Shown here piece by piece: positions 9,654-20,606 of a stretch of 64,000 nucleotides of DNA. The DNA is taken from NCBI RefSeq assembly GCF_000013625.1, contig NC_009659.1:3472001-3536000 (forward strand), written 5' to 3'. Origin of the DNA: Janthinobacterium sp. Marseille (GTDB lineage Bacteria; Pseudomonadota; Gammaproteobacteria; Burkholderiales; Burkholderiaceae_D). The position numbers and the translations under genes are program-made. Each line of letters opens with the position of its first letter. Positions within the stretch are counted from its first letter, which is position 1. The notes below the pieces were generated by a model that worked only from the letters and a program-made list of their open reading frames with translations, was not told the DNA's origin and ran no database searches.

Positions 9654-10082
9654 TCAGGCGCTGCAGGAAGCATGGCGCGCTACTGCTACACGCAATGCAG
9701 GCAGCAAGGCGCGGCGTTGCGCCAGTATATCGTCCGCAGTCTGGCGCTGTGTAGCCGCCCAGACAGGATTCGGGAAATGTGCATCGTCGCTAAAACGCGG
9801 GATCAGGTGCCAGTGCAGATGCGGCACCATATTGCCGAGGCTGGCCAGATTGATTTTTTCCGGCTGCATCACTTCACGCAAGGCAGACTCAACCTGGCAA
9901 ACTGTCTTCATCAAAACCGAACGTTCTTCCGGTTTCAGGTCAGTCATTTCCGGCACGTGCGCATTCCAGATTACGCGACAAAAGCCGGGGTACTGTGCGT
10001 CGTCAACCAGCACGATGCGCAACTGTTCATTGCGGAACAATACTTCCCCGCCGCCTTCTTCACATAATTCACAAGCCGCCAT
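9654..10082 (-). CDS. HIT family nucleotide hydrolase
   Basis: A 142-aa histidine-triad protein; the active-site triad is seen as HLHWHLIPR (H-x-H-x-H variant) near residue 104. HIT proteins hydrolyse nucleotide phosphoramidates or similar bonds. The start codon is 3 nt after the stop of the giant oxidoreductase, so the two form one transcription unit. The N-terminal CELC-x-E-x-G-G-E-V-L segment matches the betaproteobacterial HIT subgroup. Confidence 0.9.
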   Translation of the reverse strand: MAACELCEEGGGEVLFRNEQLRIVLVDDAQYPGFCRVIWNAHVPEMTDLKPEERSVLMKTVCQVESALREVMQPEKINLASLGNMVPHLHWHLIPRFSDDAHFPNPVWAATQRQTADDILAQRRALLPALRVAVARHASCSA

Positions 10083-10084
10083 CG

Positions 10085-13000
10085 TTACACCAGCACGCGT
10101 TCGATACCGCCGTTGTTGGCGCGATCGACGTACTCGGGCAACCAGTTAGGTCCGAGCAAATGCTTGGCCATTTCGACCACGATGTAATCGGCGGTGGTGT
10201 CCGAGTCTTCGTTGTAACGCGACAAGCCTTGCAGACACGACGGGCAGGAAGTCAGGATCTTGACGTCGCCGGTGAAACCGTCGCTGCGCAATTTATCTGC
10301 GCCTTTGGTCATTTCCTCTTCCTTGCGGAAGCGCACCTGGGTCGAAATATCAGGACGCGTCACAGCGAGCGTACCGGACTCACCGCAGCAGCGATCGTTC
10401 TTCTCGATCTTTTGGTCGTCAACAGTCGTGATCAATGCATTCACCGTTTTCAACGGGTCCTGCAACTTCATCGGGCTGTGGCAAGGGTCGTGGTACATGT
10501 AGCGTACCCCGTTCACGCCTTCCAGCTTCACGCCTTTTTCCATCAGGTACTCATGGATATCGACGATGCGGCAACCCGGGAAAATTTTCTCGAATTCATA
10601 GCCTTGCAACTGGTCGTAGCAAGTACCGCAAGAAACGATGACGGTTTTAATATCCAGATAATTCAACGTATTGGCCATGCGATGGAACAGCACGCGATTA
10701 TCGGTGATGATTTTTTCCGCCTTGTCGTAATTGCCGGAACCGCGTTGCGGATAACCGCAGCACAGGTAGCCCGGCGGCAAGACGGTCTGCACGCCGACAT
10801 TCCACAACATCGCCTGCGTTGCCAGGCCGACCTGCGAGAACAGGCGCTCGGAACCGCAACCCGGGAAATAAAACACGGCTTCGGTATCCATCGTCGTGGT
10901 CTTCGGATCACGGATGATAGGCACGACTTTATCGTCTTCGATATCCAGCAAGGCACGCGCGGTTTTCTTCGGCAGGTTACCCGGCATCTTCTTGTTGATG
11001 AAGTGGATGACCTGTTCCTTGATAGGCGGCTTGCCGACTGTCGCACGCGGTGCGGAAGTCTGCTTCTTCGCCAGCTTTTTCAGGACGTCATGACCGAAGC
11101 GCTGCGCCTTGTAGCCCCAACCTATCATCACCTGGCGTGTGGCATTGATAGTGGCCGGATCGGTCGCGTTCAGGAAGAACATCGATGCCGCGGTGCCGGG
11201 ATTGAAGGACTTCTTGTTCATCTTGCGCAGCAGGTTGCGCATATTCATCGAGACATCGCCGAAGTCGATATCGACCGGGCAAGGTGTCAGGCATTTATGG
11301 CAGACCGTGCAGTGATCGGCGACGTCTTCGAACTCTTCCCAATGCTTGATCGAAATGCCGCGACGGGTCTGCTCTTCATACAGGAAGGCTTCCACCAGCA
11401 ACGATGTTGCGAGGATCTTGTTACGTGGCGAGTACAGCAGGTTCGCACGCGGCACATGGGTCGCACACACCGGTTTGCATTTACCGCAGCGCAGGCAATC
11501 CTTGACGCTGTTGGCAATCGCACCGATATCGCTCTGTTGCATGATCAGCGATTCGTGCCCCATCAAACCAAACGATGGTGTGTAAGCATTGCGCAAGTCC
11601 GCGCTCAGCTCCGACATATCCATCAGCTTGCCCTTGTTGAAGCGGCCTTCCGGATCGATGCGTCGTTTGTAAGAACGGAAATCAGCCAGCTCTGCATCAG
11701 TAAGGAATTCAAGCTTGGTAATACCAATGCCGTGCTCACCGGAAATCACGCCGTTCAGTGAACGTGCGAGCGCCATGATGCGCGCCACCGCAGCATGCGC
11801 ATCTTGCAGCATCTGGTAGTGATCGGAATTGACCGGGATGTTGGTATGCACATTGCCATCGCCCGCGTGCATATGCAGCGCGACAAAGACGCGGCCACGC
11901 AAGACACGCTTATGGATCGCCGTTGCCTCTTCCAGGATCAGGCGGAAAGATGCGCCACTGAAAATCTGGCGCAGCGGCGCACGGATTTCAGTTTTCCACG
12001 ACACACGTATGGTGCGGTCCTGGATCACATCGAACAGGGTGGCATCCGGCTGTACGATTAAACGCTCTTCGAATACCGGCAAGAGTTTTTCCAGGCCCAA
12101 CAAATTCAATTCATCCTTCGCAGCACGCAAAGGCTGGTCGAGATTGTCCAGCATGTAGGTCCAGCGTGCATTGGCGGCGGCGATCAAATCTTCCGCCTGG
12201 TGCACGCGGTCTTCCAGCAATTCCGCGGCCGGGATATCGTCACCTTCCGCATCGTCGCTCTTGCCCAGCGGCAGATTGCCCTTGGCAAAGAAGGTGTGCA
12301 ACTCTTCCAGCAATTGCAGCTTGTTGCGGATCGACAGTTCAACGTTGATGCGTTCTATGCCGTCCGAATACTCACCCATGCGATCCAGCGGGATCACGAC
12401 GTCTTCATTGATTTTGAAAGCGTTGGTATGTTTGGAAATCGCGGCGGTACGCGCACGATCGAGCCAGAATTTTTTGCGTGCTTCCGGGCTGACTGCGACA
12501 AAACCTTCGCCGACACGGGTATTCGCCAGGCGCACGACTTCGGATGCGGCTTGCGCGACGGCGTTTTCATCATCGCCGACGATATCGCCGAACAAAGCCA
12601 TCTTCGGCAAAATGCCGCGTTTGGATTTGGTTGCATAACCAACCGCACGCAGATAGCGTTCATCCAAATGCTCAAGGCCGGCCAGGATAGCGCCGCCCTT
12701 TTTGGTTTCGGCATCGAGGAAATCCTTGATTTCGACGATCGATGGAATCGCATCGCGCGAATGGCCAAAGAATTCCAGGCACACGGTACGCGTGTGCTTC
12801 GGCATTTTGTGCAGGATCCAGCGTGCCGATGTAATCAGGCCGTCGCAACCTTCTTTTTGCACGCCCGGTAAACCGGACAGGAATTTATCGGTCACGTCCT
12901 TGCCCAGGCCTTCCTTGCGGAAGGTGCGGCCGGCAATTTCCAGCGTCTCGCTTTTGAAAGGCTGGTTGACGCGGCCCTTCTCGGCCGGATGCGTCCACTC

Positions 13001-14083
13001 CAACTTGAACTTGGCAACCGGGGCATCATGGATCTTGCCGAGGTTGTGCTCAAGGCGGGTGACTTCCAGCCAGTCGCCATTCGGATCCACCATGCGCCAG
13101 CTCGCCAGGTTGTCGAGCGCAGTGCCCCACAACACGGCTTTCTTGCCACCGGCATTCATCGCGATATTGCCGCCTATGCACGAAGCTTCGGCCGAGGTTG
13201 GATCAACGGCGAACACGAAACCGGCTTTTTCAGCAGCATCGGACACGCGTTTGGTGACCACGCCTGCGCCCGAGTAAATGGTCGCGTATTCACGGTCAAC
13301 GCCCGGCAACATGGTCATCTCGACCGCGCCCAGCGCTTCCAGTTTTTCGGTATTGATGACAGCCGACATAGGTGTCAGCGGTACAGCGCCGCCGGTATAA
13401 CCGGTGCCGCCGCCGCGCGGGATGATGGTGAGGCCGAGTTCGATACAGCCTTTGACCAGGCCAGCCATTTCATCTTCACTGTCAGGCGTCAACACCACGA
13501 ATGGATATTCAACGCGCCAGTCGGTGGCATCGGTCACGTGTGAAACGCGCGACAGGCCATCGAACTTGATATTGTCTTTTTCGGTATAGCGTCCCAGTAC
13601 CCGATTCGCGCGTTTGCGCAAGTCATACGTGCGACGGAATTCTTCGCCAAAGGCGGTCACGGCCTTGCGTGCGGATTTCAGCAAGGCTTCCACCGCGGCA
13701 CCGCGACGCACCGCATTTTCATCAGTGGAAATCGCCAGATCGGTGATGCGACGCTTTTCCACTTCGACCAGGCGATGATGCAAGGCATCAATCAAGGCCT
13801 GGCGACGTTTGGGATTGTCGAGCAAATCGTCTTGCAGGTAGGGATTACGCTGCACCACCCAGATATCGCCCAGTACTTCATACAGCATGCGGGCGGACCG
13901 GCCGGTCTGGCGTGCGCCGCGCAGCTCATCGAGCAGGCGCCAGGCGTCTTCGCCCAACAGGCGGATCACGATTTCGCGGTCGGAAAACGATGTGTAGTTA
14001 TATGGAATTTCACGCAAGCGCGTAGGTACGGCGCCGCCGGGGCCATCCGCCAGAAGGGTCTGAATTTGTACTGGGGCGTTCAT
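10085..14083 (-). CDS. Large FAD/4Fe-4S oxidoreductase (DUF3683, GlcD-GlcF-like fusion)
   Basis: A 1332-aa protein. Order of domains: an N-terminal DUF3683-type region (about 1-170), an FAD-binding PCMH domain with the glycine-rich [12 protein letters not shown] motif (about 250), a C-terminal FAD-oxidase cap with the H-x-H-x-G-D-G-N-V-H signature (about 750), a double 4Fe-4S module ([11 protein letters not shown] and [11 protein letters not shown]), and two CCG domains (CCGYPQRG and CCGESGTL) like those of GlcF/HdrB. It thus looks like a fused D-2-hydroxyacid (lactate/glycolate type) dehydrogenase. The substrate is not known. Start ATG at 14083 ([14 protein letters not shown]) is chosen; the open frame upstream is unlikely to be translated. 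Confidence 0.9.
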   Translation of the reverse strand: MNAPVQIQTLLADGPGGAVPTRLREIPYNYTSFSDREIVIRLLGEDAWRLLDELRGARQTGRSARMLYEVLGDIWVVQRNPYLQDDLLDNPKRRQALIDALHHRLVEVEKRRITDLAISTDENAVRRGAAVEALLKSARKAVTAFGEEFRRTYDLRKRANRVLGRYTEKDNIKFDGLSRVSHVTDATDWRVEYPFVVLTPDSEDEMAGLVKGCIELGLTIIPRGGGTGYTGGAVPLTPMSAVINTEKLEALGAVEMTMLPGVDREYATIYSGAGVVTKRVSDAAEKAGFVFAVDPTSAEASCIGGNIAMNAGGKKAVLWGTALDNLASWRMVDPNGDWLEVTRLEHNLGKIHDAPVAKFKLEWTHPAEKGRVNQPFKSETLEIAGRTFRKEGLGKDVTDKFLSGLPGVQKEGCDGLITSARWILHKMPKHTRTVCLEFFGHSRDAIPSIVEIKDFLDAETKKGGAILAGLEHLDERYLRAVGYATKSKRGILPKMALFGDIVGDDENAVAQAASEVVRLANTRVGEGFVAVSPEARKKFWLDRARTAAISKHTNAFKINEDVVIPLDRMGEYSDGIERINVELSIRNKLQLLEELHTFFAKGNLPLGKSDDAEGDDIPAAELLEDRVHQAEDLIAAANARWTYMLDNLDQPLRAAKDELNLLGLEKLLPVFEERLIVQPDATLFDVIQDRTIRVSWKTEIRAPLRQIFSGASFRLILEEATAIHKRVLRGRVFVALHMHAGDGNVHTNIPVNSDHYQMLQDAHAAVARIMALARSLNGVISGEHGIGITKLEFLTDAELADFRSYKRRIDPEGRFNKGKLMDMSELSADLRNAYTPSFGLMGHESLIMQQSDIGAIANSVKDCLRCGKCKPVCATHVPRANLLYSPRNKILATSLLVEAFLYEEQTRRGISIKHWEEFEDVADHCTVCHKCLTPCPVDIDFGDVSMNMRNLLRKMNKKSFNPGTAASMFFLNATDPATINATRQVMIGWGYKAQRFGHDVLKKLAKKQTSAPRATVGKPPIKEQVIHFINKKMPGNLPKKTARALLDIEDDKVVPIIRDPKTTTMDTEAVFYFPGCGSERLFSQVGLATQAMLWNVGVQTVLPPGYLCCGYPQRGSGNYDKAEKIITDNRVLFHRMANTLNYLDIKTVIVSCGTCYDQLQGYEFEKIFPGCRIVDIHEYLMEKGVKLEGVNGVRYMYHDPCHSPMKLQDPLKTVNALITTVDDQKIEKNDRCCGESGTLAVTRPDISTQVRFRKEEEMTKGADKLRSDGFTGDVKILTSCPSCLQGLSRYNEDSDTTADYIVVEMAKHLLGPNWLPEYVDRANNGGIERVLV

Positions 14084-14224
14084 CAGTGGGTCAATTGAAT
14101 TAACGCTAAATACGCATTTTAGCTGATTGCGCTGCAACACGCCCGACAGACATGCATTCCGCCAAAGCGAAAAACAGGCATCCAAACACGGGCTGCAACA
14201 GTAAAAATCACGGGATTTTGCGTT

Positions 14225-14713
14225 TTAAAAGATTTTTGCCAGATATTGCCAAAAACCATCGGGAATATAGAGCAAGAGCCAGGTCATCGTCAGATAACGC
14301 AGGAATTTGCCGATCGCCATATACAAGACGCATGGCCAGAACGGCAGTTTGAGCCATCCGGCCAGCAGGCACAGCGGATCGCCTATGCCTGGCAGCCAGG
14401 CCAGCAACATGGTTTTGGCACCGAAACGCTCGAGCCAGCCAAACCAGCGGGTCTGCCTTTCCTTGGCAAAAACCTGCTTGGCACCCAGGCCCATCCAGTA
14501 ATTGACTGCGCCGCCCAGGGTATTGCCCGCGGTTGCCACCAGCAGTGCGGGCCAGAACAGGTCGATATTCGATTTGACCACGGCGAACACCGCCGGCTCC
14601 GAGCCCAGCGGTAACAGGGTCGCAGAGATAAAACTGATGATAAAGACGGAAAGCAGCCCGACTTCAGGCGCGGCCAGCGTCACCAATACCCACTGGACGG
14701 CGCTTTCAATCAT
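14225..14713 (-). CDS. DedA-like / YqaA family inner-membrane protein
   Basis: A 162-aa membrane protein with four to five hydrophobic segments. The pattern F-I-S-A-T-L-L-P-L-G-S-E-P, A-T-x-G-N-T-L-G-G-x-x-N-Y-W-M-G and W-L-P-G-x-G-D-P-L-C-x-x-A-G is that of the YqaA/SNARE-associated (VTT) family. VTT proteins are lipid-transport or envelope-homeostasis proteins; the role of YqaA is not established. It has about 140 nt to the next gene on its strand. Confidence 0.85.
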   Translation of the reverse strand: MIESAVQWVLVTLAAPEVGLLSVFIISFISATLLPLGSEPAVFAVVKSNIDLFWPALLVATAGNTLGGAVNYWMGLGAKQVFAKERQTRWFGWLERFGAKTMLLAWLPGIGDPLCLLAGWLKLPFWPCVLYMAIGKFLRYLTMTWLLLYIPDGFWQYLAKIF

Positions 14714-14819
14714 GTGTCACTCGAATCGATAAATTCAAATCGCAGGCCGATCTATATTAAATAAGGGAAATCAATACACTGCATGCTCAAGCTAATACAG
14801 CGCAATAAAGGCTGTCCAT

Positions 14820-14825
14820 TATAAT
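14820..14825 (+). promoter_or_regulatory. Candidate -10 element upstream of ilvA
   Basis: A perfect TATAAT lies 62 nt before the chosen ilvA start. The -35 region has no good TTGACA match at 17 nt, so this is a partial promoter call. Confidence 0.35.
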
Positions 14826-14886
14826 GATGTGCTGCGCCGCACGAAAACAAACCCTGTTTTCACCCGCGCCCATGATATTGAATCCT

Positions 14887-16410
14887 ATGACTACCGACTA
14901 TCTGAAAAAAATCCTAACCGCGCGCGTCTACGATGTCGCCGTGGAATCCCCACTCGAGCTGGCACCAACGCTGTCGCAGCGTGTGGGCAATCAGATTTAT
15001 TTCAAACGCGAAGATATTCAAAGCGTGTTCAGCTTCAAGCTGCGCGGCGCTTACAACAAGATGGCGCACCTGCCGCCGGCACAAATGAAGCGCGGCGTGA
15101 TTTGCGCGTCGGCCGGCAACCATGCGCAAGGCGTGGCGCTGTCCGCCACCAAACTCGGTTGCCGTGCAGTGATCGTGATGCCAACCACCACGCCTTCAGT
15201 CAAGGTCGAGGCGGTCAACGCACGCGGCGGTGAAGTCGTATTGTTCGGTGATTCGTATTCAGATGCTTACCAGCATGCACTGACGCTGGAGAAAAAACTC
15301 AAGCTGACCTTCGTCCATCCATTCGACGATCCTGACGTCATCGCCGGCCAGGGCACCATAGGCATGGAAATCCTGCGCCAGCACGCCGGCCCTATCCATG
15401 CGATTTTTGTCCCTATCGGCGGAGGTGGCCTGATCGCCGGCGTTGCCGCTTACGTCAAGGCAGTACGGCCGGAAATCAAAGTCATAGGCGTGCAAACCTC
15501 GGATTCCGATGCGATGGCGCGCAGCCTGCAAGCCGGTCGCCGCGTGACGATGGCGGATGTCGGCCTGTTCGCGGATGGTACTGCCGTCAAGCTGGTGGGC
15601 GAAGAAACATTCCGCCTTGCCAAACAATATGTCGATGAAATCATCGTGGTTGATACCAACGAAGTCTGCACCGCGATCAAGGATGTGTTCCAGGATACGC
15701 GCAGCATTCTCGAACCGTCCGGCGCACTCGCCGTAGCGGGTGCGAAGGCATATATAGAACGTGCCCGCGCCAGCAAGAAACCATTGAAGAATGAAACCCT
15801 GGTCACCATTGCCAGCGGCGCGAATATGAATTTCGACCGCCTGCGCTTCGTCGCCGAAATGGCCGACGTCGGTGCCGCACGTGAAGGTGTGTTCGCCGTT
15901 ACCATTCCGGAAGAGCGTGGCAGCTTTAAGCGCTTTTGCGAATTGATCGGCCCGCGCAACGTGACCGAATTCAACTACCGCATCAGCGACGCCAAGCTCG
16001 CACATATCTTCGTCGGCATGCAAATCGCCGATCGCGACGAAGCCGGCAAGATCACCAAACTGTTTGAAAAGCATGGCTTCAAGACGCTGGACCTGACGCA
16101 TGATGAATTGGCGAAGGGCCATATCCGCCATCTGGTGGGCGGCAAGAGCGAACTGACGCAGGATGAAATCCTGTATCGCTTTGAATTCCCTGAACGTCCG
16201 GGCGCGCTGATGCGTTTCCTCGACAGCGTGGCACCGAACTGGAATATCAGCCTGTTCCATTACCGCAACCAGGGCGGCGATGTCGGTCGCATCCTAGTCG
16301 GACTGCAAGTGCCGAAGAAAGAAATGAAAGCCTTCCGCGCCTCACTCGCGGGCCTCGGTTATCGCCATTGGGATGAGAGCGACAACCCTGTATATAAATT
16401 GTTTTTGTAA
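14887..16410 (+). CDS. ilvA: Threonine ammonia-lyase, biosynthetic
   Basis: A 507-aa PLP enzyme that deaminates threonine to 2-oxobutanoate, the first step of isoleucine synthesis. The PLP lysine lies in [13 protein letters not shown], the phosphate-binding loop is G-G-G-G-L-I-A-G, and two C-terminal ACT-like regulatory domains follow (the second has [12 protein letters not shown]), which is the two-domain allosteric form. Start at 14887 ([10 protein letters not shown]) matches family N-termini; longer in-frame starts exist. It is followed after 11 nt by queF. Confidence 0.95.
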   Translation: MTTDYLKKILTARVYDVAVESPLELAPTLSQRVGNQIYFKREDIQSVFSFKLRGAYNKMAHLPPAQMKRGVICASAGNHAQGVALSATKLGCRAVIVMPTTTPSVKVEAVNARGGEVVLFGDSYSDAYQHALTLEKKLKLTFVHPFDDPDVIAGQGTIGMEILRQHAGPIHAIFVPIGGGGLIAGVAAYVKAVRPEIKVIGVQTSDSDAMARSLQAGRRVTMADVGLFADGTAVKLVGEETFRLAKQYVDEIIVVDTNEVCTAIKDVFQDTRSILEPSGALAVAGAKAYIERARASKKPLKNETLVTIASGANMNFDRLRFVAEMADVGAAREGVFAVTIPEERGSFKRFCELIGPRNVTEFNYRISDAKLAHIFVGMQIADRDEAGKITKLFEKHGFKTLDLTHDELAKGHIRHLVGGKSELTQDEILYRFEFPERPGALMRFLDSVAPNWNISLFHYRNQGGDVGRILVGLQVPKKEMKAFRASLAGLGYRHWDESDNPVYKLFL

Positions 16411-16421
16411 AAGTTATTGTC

Positions 16422-17261
16422 ATGACCATGCCATCTTCACCGGACGCGTCGCCACTCGGTAAACCGTCGGTTTACCAGACGCAGTACGATCCTTCACTGT
16501 TATTCCCGATCCCGCGCCAGGGCAAGCGCGATGAACTGGGCCTGTCCGGCGACCTACCCTTTTTCGGCGTCGATATCTGGAATGCCTACGAACTGTCATG
16601 GCTGAATATGCGCGGCAAGCCGCAAGTGGCGATTGCCAGGATCATGGTACCGGCCGATTCGCCGAACATCGTTGAATCGAAATCCTTCAAGCTCTACCTG
16701 AACTCCTTTAACCAGACCAAGCTGGGCGGCACTGACGCCTTGCTGGAATTGCTGCGTGCGGATTTATCAGCCGGTTTTGGCGCGCCGGTACAAATTACGC
16801 TGACGCTACCGGAAGACTTTGTCAAAATTAATATCGGCGAACTCGACGGCATGTTGCTGGATCGCCTGGATATAGAAGTGACAGACTATGTGCCGGACCC
16901 GTCCCTGCTACAGGCGGCGCACGACGATGCACCGGTCGAAGAAACCCTATTGTCCAATTTGCTGAAGTCGAATTGCCTGGTCACCGGGCAGCCGGATTGG
17001 GGCAGCGTACAGATCCACTACGTCGGCCCGCAGATCAACCAGGCCGGTTTGCTGCATTACCTGATCGGCTTTCGCGAACACAATGAATTCCATGAGCAAT
17101 GCGTCGAACGTATCTTTATGGATATCTTGCGTCAGTGCAAACCACAGAAACTTGCTGTTTATGCACGTTATACGCGCCGTGGCGGCCTCGACATCAATCC
17201 GTGGCGCAGCAATTTCAGCACCGGCAAACCACCATCAAACGCCCGTAACGCCAGGCAGTAA
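16422..17261 (+). CDS. queF: NADPH-dependent 7-cyano-7-deazaguanine reductase
   Basis: A 279-aa protein, the long two-domain form of QueF. Seen are the QueF motif [12 protein letters not shown] and the catalytic-cysteine segment [14 protein letters not shown], with the E-x-H-E(F) pattern [13 protein letters not shown] near 225. It reduces preQ0 to preQ1 in queuosine biosynthesis. Start at 16422 or at the ATG six nt later is equally possible. It lies 11 nt after ilvA. Confidence 0.95.
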   Translation: MTMPSSPDASPLGKPSVYQTQYDPSLLFPIPRQGKRDELGLSGDLPFFGVDIWNAYELSWLNMRGKPQVAIARIMVPADSPNIVESKSFKLYLNSFNQTKLGGTDALLELLRADLSAGFGAPVQITLTLPEDFVKINIGELDGMLLDRLDIEVTDYVPDPSLLQAAHDDAPVEETLLSNLLKSNCLVTGQPDWGSVQIHYVGPQINQAGLLHYLIGFREHNEFHEQCVERIFMDILRQCKPQKLAVYARYTRRGGLDINPWRSNFSTGKPPSNARNARQ

Positions 17262-17279
17262 GCGGCATGTAAGTTCCAT

Positions 17280-17307
17280 GGATGAAGCTTGTTCATGCGC
17301 TTCATCC
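17280..17307 (+). terminator. Hairpin after queF
   Basis: GGATGAAGC and GCGCTTCATCC-type arms form a stem-loop shortly after the queF stop. There is no strong T run, so it may be a factor-dependent or weak terminator. The rest of the 240-nt gap to ptsN holds a TATAAT (17466-17471) 33 nt upstream of the ptsN ATG. Confidence 0.4.
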
Positions 17308-17465
17308 CGGGCTTAACGAATCAGATCGCATGTGGTCTAATCGATCTATACGAAAACAGCAATAGCTATGGCAAGTCGCATTAAAAAGGTGCGTCTTATC
17401 TGCAACAGACAGGCCGGCACCAGCCCCGCTTTCCCGATTCAGGCCCTATCGCCATCGAATAGGCC

Positions 17466-17471
17466 TATAAT
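17466..17471 (+). promoter_or_regulatory. Candidate -10 element of the ptsN promoter
   Basis: A perfect TATAAT 33 nt before the ptsN start, preceded by GGCC. The -35 region is poor. The position is consistent with a promoter for the ptsN-hprK-rapZ group. Confidence 0.35.
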
Positions 17472-17504
17472 TCCTCGCAGAGTCCTTTTTTTGTGCGTCG
17501 CACC

Positions 17505-17978
17505 ATGAACCATTTAAGTCAGATTCTCCCCCCTGCCAACGTAGTGCTTGATCTGGACGTATCCAGCAAAAAACGCACGTTTGAACAGGTCGGTTTAATT
17601 TTTGAAAATAACTGTGGCATTGCCCGTTCCGTCGTCTCCGACAATCTGTTCGCGCGCGAACGGCTTGGCTCGACCGGCCTCGGCCATGGCGTTGCCGTGC
17701 CACACGGTCGTATCAAGGGTTTGAAAGCGCCATTGGCTGCTTTCGTGCGCCTGGCACAGCCGATCCCGTTTGAGTCGCCGGACGGCCAACCGGTAAATCT
17801 ATTGATTTTCCTGTTGATCCCGGACCATGTGACGCAACAGCATCTGGAAATCCTGTCAGAACTGGCGGAAATGTTTTCCGATGAAGCCTTCCGCAACTTG
17901 CTGGCCAGTACCGAAGATCCGGCCGCAGTCCATGCGCGCCTGATTACCTGGCAGCCAAGCCTGCAAAGCACCAACTAA
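17505..17978 (+). CDS. ptsN: PTS IIA-like nitrogen-regulatory protein PtsN
   Basis: A 157-aa EIIA-type protein. The phosphorylatable histidine lies in G-V-A-V-P-H-G-R (His67). EIIA(Ntr) takes part in the nitrogen-related phosphotransfer chain and regulates potassium and stress responses. It is followed by hprK (49 nt) and rapZ, the standard nitrogen-PTS group; rpoN and hpf, which often precede it, are not here. Start at the ATG at 17505; a GTG 12 nt upstream is in frame. Confidence 0.93.
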   Translation: MNHLSQILPPANVVLDLDVSSKKRTFEQVGLIFENNCGIARSVVSDNLFARERLGSTGLGHGVAVPHGRIKGLKAPLAAFVRLAQPIPFESPDGQPVNLLIFLLIPDHVTQQHLEILSELAEMFSDEAFRNLLASTEDPAAVHARLITWQPSLQSTN

Positions 17979-18027
17979 TCCGCCGCGCCATTTTAACGGC
18001 GCGCATCCTGTCCTGTCAGCATCCAAC

Positions 18028-18969
18028 ATGCCACTACCGACACCGCTCTCCATCCAGCAACTCTACGACGACAACCGTGAATCGCTTCAATTGGGATGGT
18101 TTGCGGGCTTTCCGGGTGGCGAACGCCTGATTTCCGGCGATGCGACTTCAGCCGCGGACCAGGTTGGTCACTTGAACCTGATCCATCCGGGCCGTATCCA
18201 GGTTTTCGGTCACCAGGAAGTCGAGTATTACCAGCGCCTGTCCGAAAACGGTCGGGCCCACCATACCGCCGAACTGGTCGCCGGCGAACCACCTGCCTTC
18301 ATCATTGCGCAGGGCCTGGAAACACCAGCCGACATCATGGCGATTTGCGACGATAAAAACATTCCATTGTTTTCGACGCCGCTGCCTGCCGCGCAAGTGA
18401 TCGATTACCTGCGCGTGTATCTGTCGAAAAAGCTGGCACAGCGCATCACCATGCATGGCGTATTCATGGATGTACTCGGTGTCGGCGTCTTGATTACCGG
18501 TGAATCCGGCCTCGGCAAAAGCGAATTGGGCCTGGAACTGATTTCACGCAACCACGGCCTGGTGGCCGATGACGCGGTCGAGTTTGCGCGCATCGCGCCG
18601 CACATGATCGAAGGACGCTGCCCACCCTTGCTGCAAAACTTACTGGAAGTACGCGGCCTCGGTTTGCTCGACATCCGCACCATCTTCGGTGAAACCGCGG
18701 TCCGCCGCAAAATGCGCCTGAAGCTGATCGTGCACCTGGTCCGTCGCAGCACGCTGGAAGAAAGTTATGAACGCCTGCCGCTGCCGTCGCAGAGCGAAGA
18801 AATCCTCGGTCTGTCGATACGCAAAGTCGTGATCCCGGTCGAAGCCGGCCGAAATCTCGCAGTGCTGCTGGAAGCTGCCGTACGCAATACCATCCTGCAA
18901 TTGCGTGGCATCGATACCCTGAAAGATTTCATGGTGCGCCAGCAAAAAGCGATGGAAAGCGACGAGTAA
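18028..18969 (+). CDS. hprK: HPr kinase/phosphorylase
   Basis: A 313-aa protein. The Walker A site is G-E-S-G-L-G-K-S-E at residues 158-166 and the family signature [12 protein letters not shown] is present near 210. It phosphorylates and dephosphorylates a serine of HPr. Proteobacterial HprK occurs with the nitrogen-PTS genes, as here between ptsN and rapZ. Confidence 0.95.
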   Translation: MPLPTPLSIQQLYDDNRESLQLGWFAGFPGGERLISGDATSAADQVGHLNLIHPGRIQVFGHQEVEYYQRLSENGRAHHTAELVAGEPPAFIIAQGLETPADIMAICDDKNIPLFSTPLPAAQVIDYLRVYLSKKLAQRITMHGVFMDVLGVGVLITGESGLGKSELGLELISRNHGLVADDAVEFARIAPHMIEGRCPPLLQNLLEVRGLGLLDIRTIFGETAVRRKMRLKLIVHLVRRSTLEESYERLPLPSQSEEILGLSIRKVVIPVEAGRNLAVLLEAAVRNTILQLRGIDTLKDFMVRQQKAMESDE

Positions 18970-19048
18970 GTAGCAAGCCGGTACGCGAAAATCAAACCAG
19001 AATTTTCGCGGCGGCACCTTAGTCTTGTGCTTGCGGTATCATGGCCCT

Positions 19049-19912
19049 ATGCGCATTATTCTCATCACCGGAATCTCCGGGTCCGGCAAATCCGTCGGAC
19101 TTACTTCCCTTGAAGACGCTGGTTATTTCTGCGTCGACAATCTTCCGCCTACCCTGTTACGCGCGCTGGTCGCCACCCGCCAGGAAGAGCATGCCGACAA
19201 GCTCGCAGTGGCGATGGATGCACGGAGTGCCAGCTCGCTGATCGGATTGCCGGCCGACATCGCGTGGCTGCAAAGCCAGGGACATGAAGTCAAAGTCCTG
19301 TTCCTGACGGCGAAAACCGATTCTCTGATCGCCCGCTTTTCCGAAACCCGACGCAGCCATCCGCTATCGCATCGCGGCTTCAGCAGCACCGCAGCGGAAG
19401 ACCGCCGCACGCTGACAGAATGCATACGCGAAGAACGCGAAATGCTGTCCGGTGTGGAAGAAATCAGTCATGTCATCGATACCTCCGGCATGAGCGCCAA
19501 CAAATTGCGCGGCTGGATCAAGGCGCTGATCGAAAGCGATCATTCGCCGCTGACGGTATTGTTTGAATCCTTCGCCTTCAAATTCGGCGTACCGCTGGAT
19601 GCCGACCTGGTATTCGATGTACGCATGTTGCCTAACCCGCACTACGACAGTCAATTGCGCCCGTTGACCGGACGCGATGCACCGGTACAGGCATTTTTGC
19701 AGGACCAGCCTGACGCTACCGCGCTGCTGGCAGACATACGCGGCTTTGTCGAAAAATGGCTGCCTGCATTCAAGAAAGACAATCGCAGCTACCTGACCGT
19801 CGCTATTGGCTGCACCGGCGGCCAGCATCGTTCCGTATATATGGTTGAGCAATTGGCAGCGCATTTCCGCGCGCATGAACACGTCATCCTCAGACATCGC
19901 GAACTCGACTGA
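19049..19912 (+). CDS. rapZ: RNase adapter protein RapZ (YvcJ family nucleotide-binding)
   Basis: A 287-aa protein beginning [15 protein letters not shown], with the P-loop at residues 8-15, the second motif D-N-L-P-P-T-L-L near 31, and the C-terminal [11 protein letters not shown] signature. In enterobacteria RapZ guides RNase E to sRNAs such as GlmZ; in other bacteria its targets are less clear. The start at 19049 fits the family; an ATG at 19041 is out of frame. Confidence 0.93.
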   Translation: MRIILITGISGSGKSVGLTSLEDAGYFCVDNLPPTLLRALVATRQEEHADKLAVAMDARSASSLIGLPADIAWLQSQGHEVKVLFLTAKTDSLIARFSETRRSHPLSHRGFSSTAAEDRRTLTECIREEREMLSGVEEISHVIDTSGMSANKLRGWIKALIESDHSPLTVLFESFAFKFGVPLDADLVFDVRMLPNPHYDSQLRPLTGRDAPVQAFLQDQPDATALLADIRGFVEKWLPAFKKDNRSYLTVAIGCTGGQHRSVYMVEQLAAHFRAHEHVILRHRELD

Positions 19913-19961
19913 TACCACTCTGCAGCAGCGGTATCAGCCCTTACACTGAACACCATTTCCC

Positions 19962-20588
19962 ATGCCTGAAAACGAATACTGGCTTCCGCTCTTCCCCCTC
20001 AATACCGTCCTGTTCCCGGGCGGCATACTTCCCCTTAAGGTTTTTGAAACACGCTATATCGACATGGTGCGCGATTGCATGAAGCGCGAAATGCCGTTCG
20101 GCGTGGTCCTGATCAAATCGGGGCAGGAAATCGGTAATGCGGCGGAGCCGGAAGATGTCGGCTGCATGGCGCACATCACTGACTGGGATGCGCCGCAATT
20201 GGGCGTGCTCTTATTGCGTACCGAAGGCGGCACCCGCTTCCGCATCCTTGAAACCCGTGTGCACAAAGATCAGCATCTTGAGGCGCGGGTGCAAATCCTC
20301 GGCCATGGCGGTCCCAGCCTCCTGATGAAGGAACAGGAAAGCTGTGCGAACACGCTCAAGCTCGTAATCCACGACATTAATGTCAAAGGTCACGCCGAAA
20401 TCGGCGATGAATTTGAAAGTCCGTTTACCGAAACCCTGCATCTGGACGACGCCGGCTGGGTGGCAAACCGCTGGTGTGAAATCCTGCCGATACCGCTGAA
20501 GGCCAGGCAAAAGCTACTGGAAGTGGATGATGCACAAACCCGGCTCACCATCATCCAGCAATACCTGCAGCAGCACGAAATAATTTGA
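19962..20588 (+). CDS. LON-substrate-binding-domain protein
   Basis: A 208-aa protein built only of the Lon N-terminal (LON) domain: P-L-F-P-L-N-T-V-L-F-P-G-G-x-L-P-L-x-x-F-E-x-R-Y at residues 9-31. There is no protease or ATPase domain. Such stand-alone LON proteins are of unknown function in bacteria. It lies 49 nt after rapZ and ends 18 nt before the convergent mutY. Confidence 0.85.
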   Translation: MPENEYWLPLFPLNTVLFPGGILPLKVFETRYIDMVRDCMKREMPFGVVLIKSGQEIGNAAEPEDVGCMAHITDWDAPQLGVLLLRTEGGTRFRILETRVHKDQHLEARVQILGHGGPSLLMKEQESCANTLKLVIHDINVKGHAEIGDEFESPFTETLHLDDAGWVANRWCEILPIPLKARQKLLEVDDAQTRLTIIQQYLQQHEII

Positions 20589-20606
20589 AGTGGCAACTGT
20601 TGCGGA

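Noticed and set aside
9995..11761. 588-aa plus-strand open frame
   Set aside because: It is antisense to the large FAD/Fe-S oxidoreductase, has no recognisable domain and reflects codon bias of the real gene.
15259..16260. 333-aa minus-strand frame inside ilvA
   Set aside because: Antisense shadow of a clearly conserved gene.
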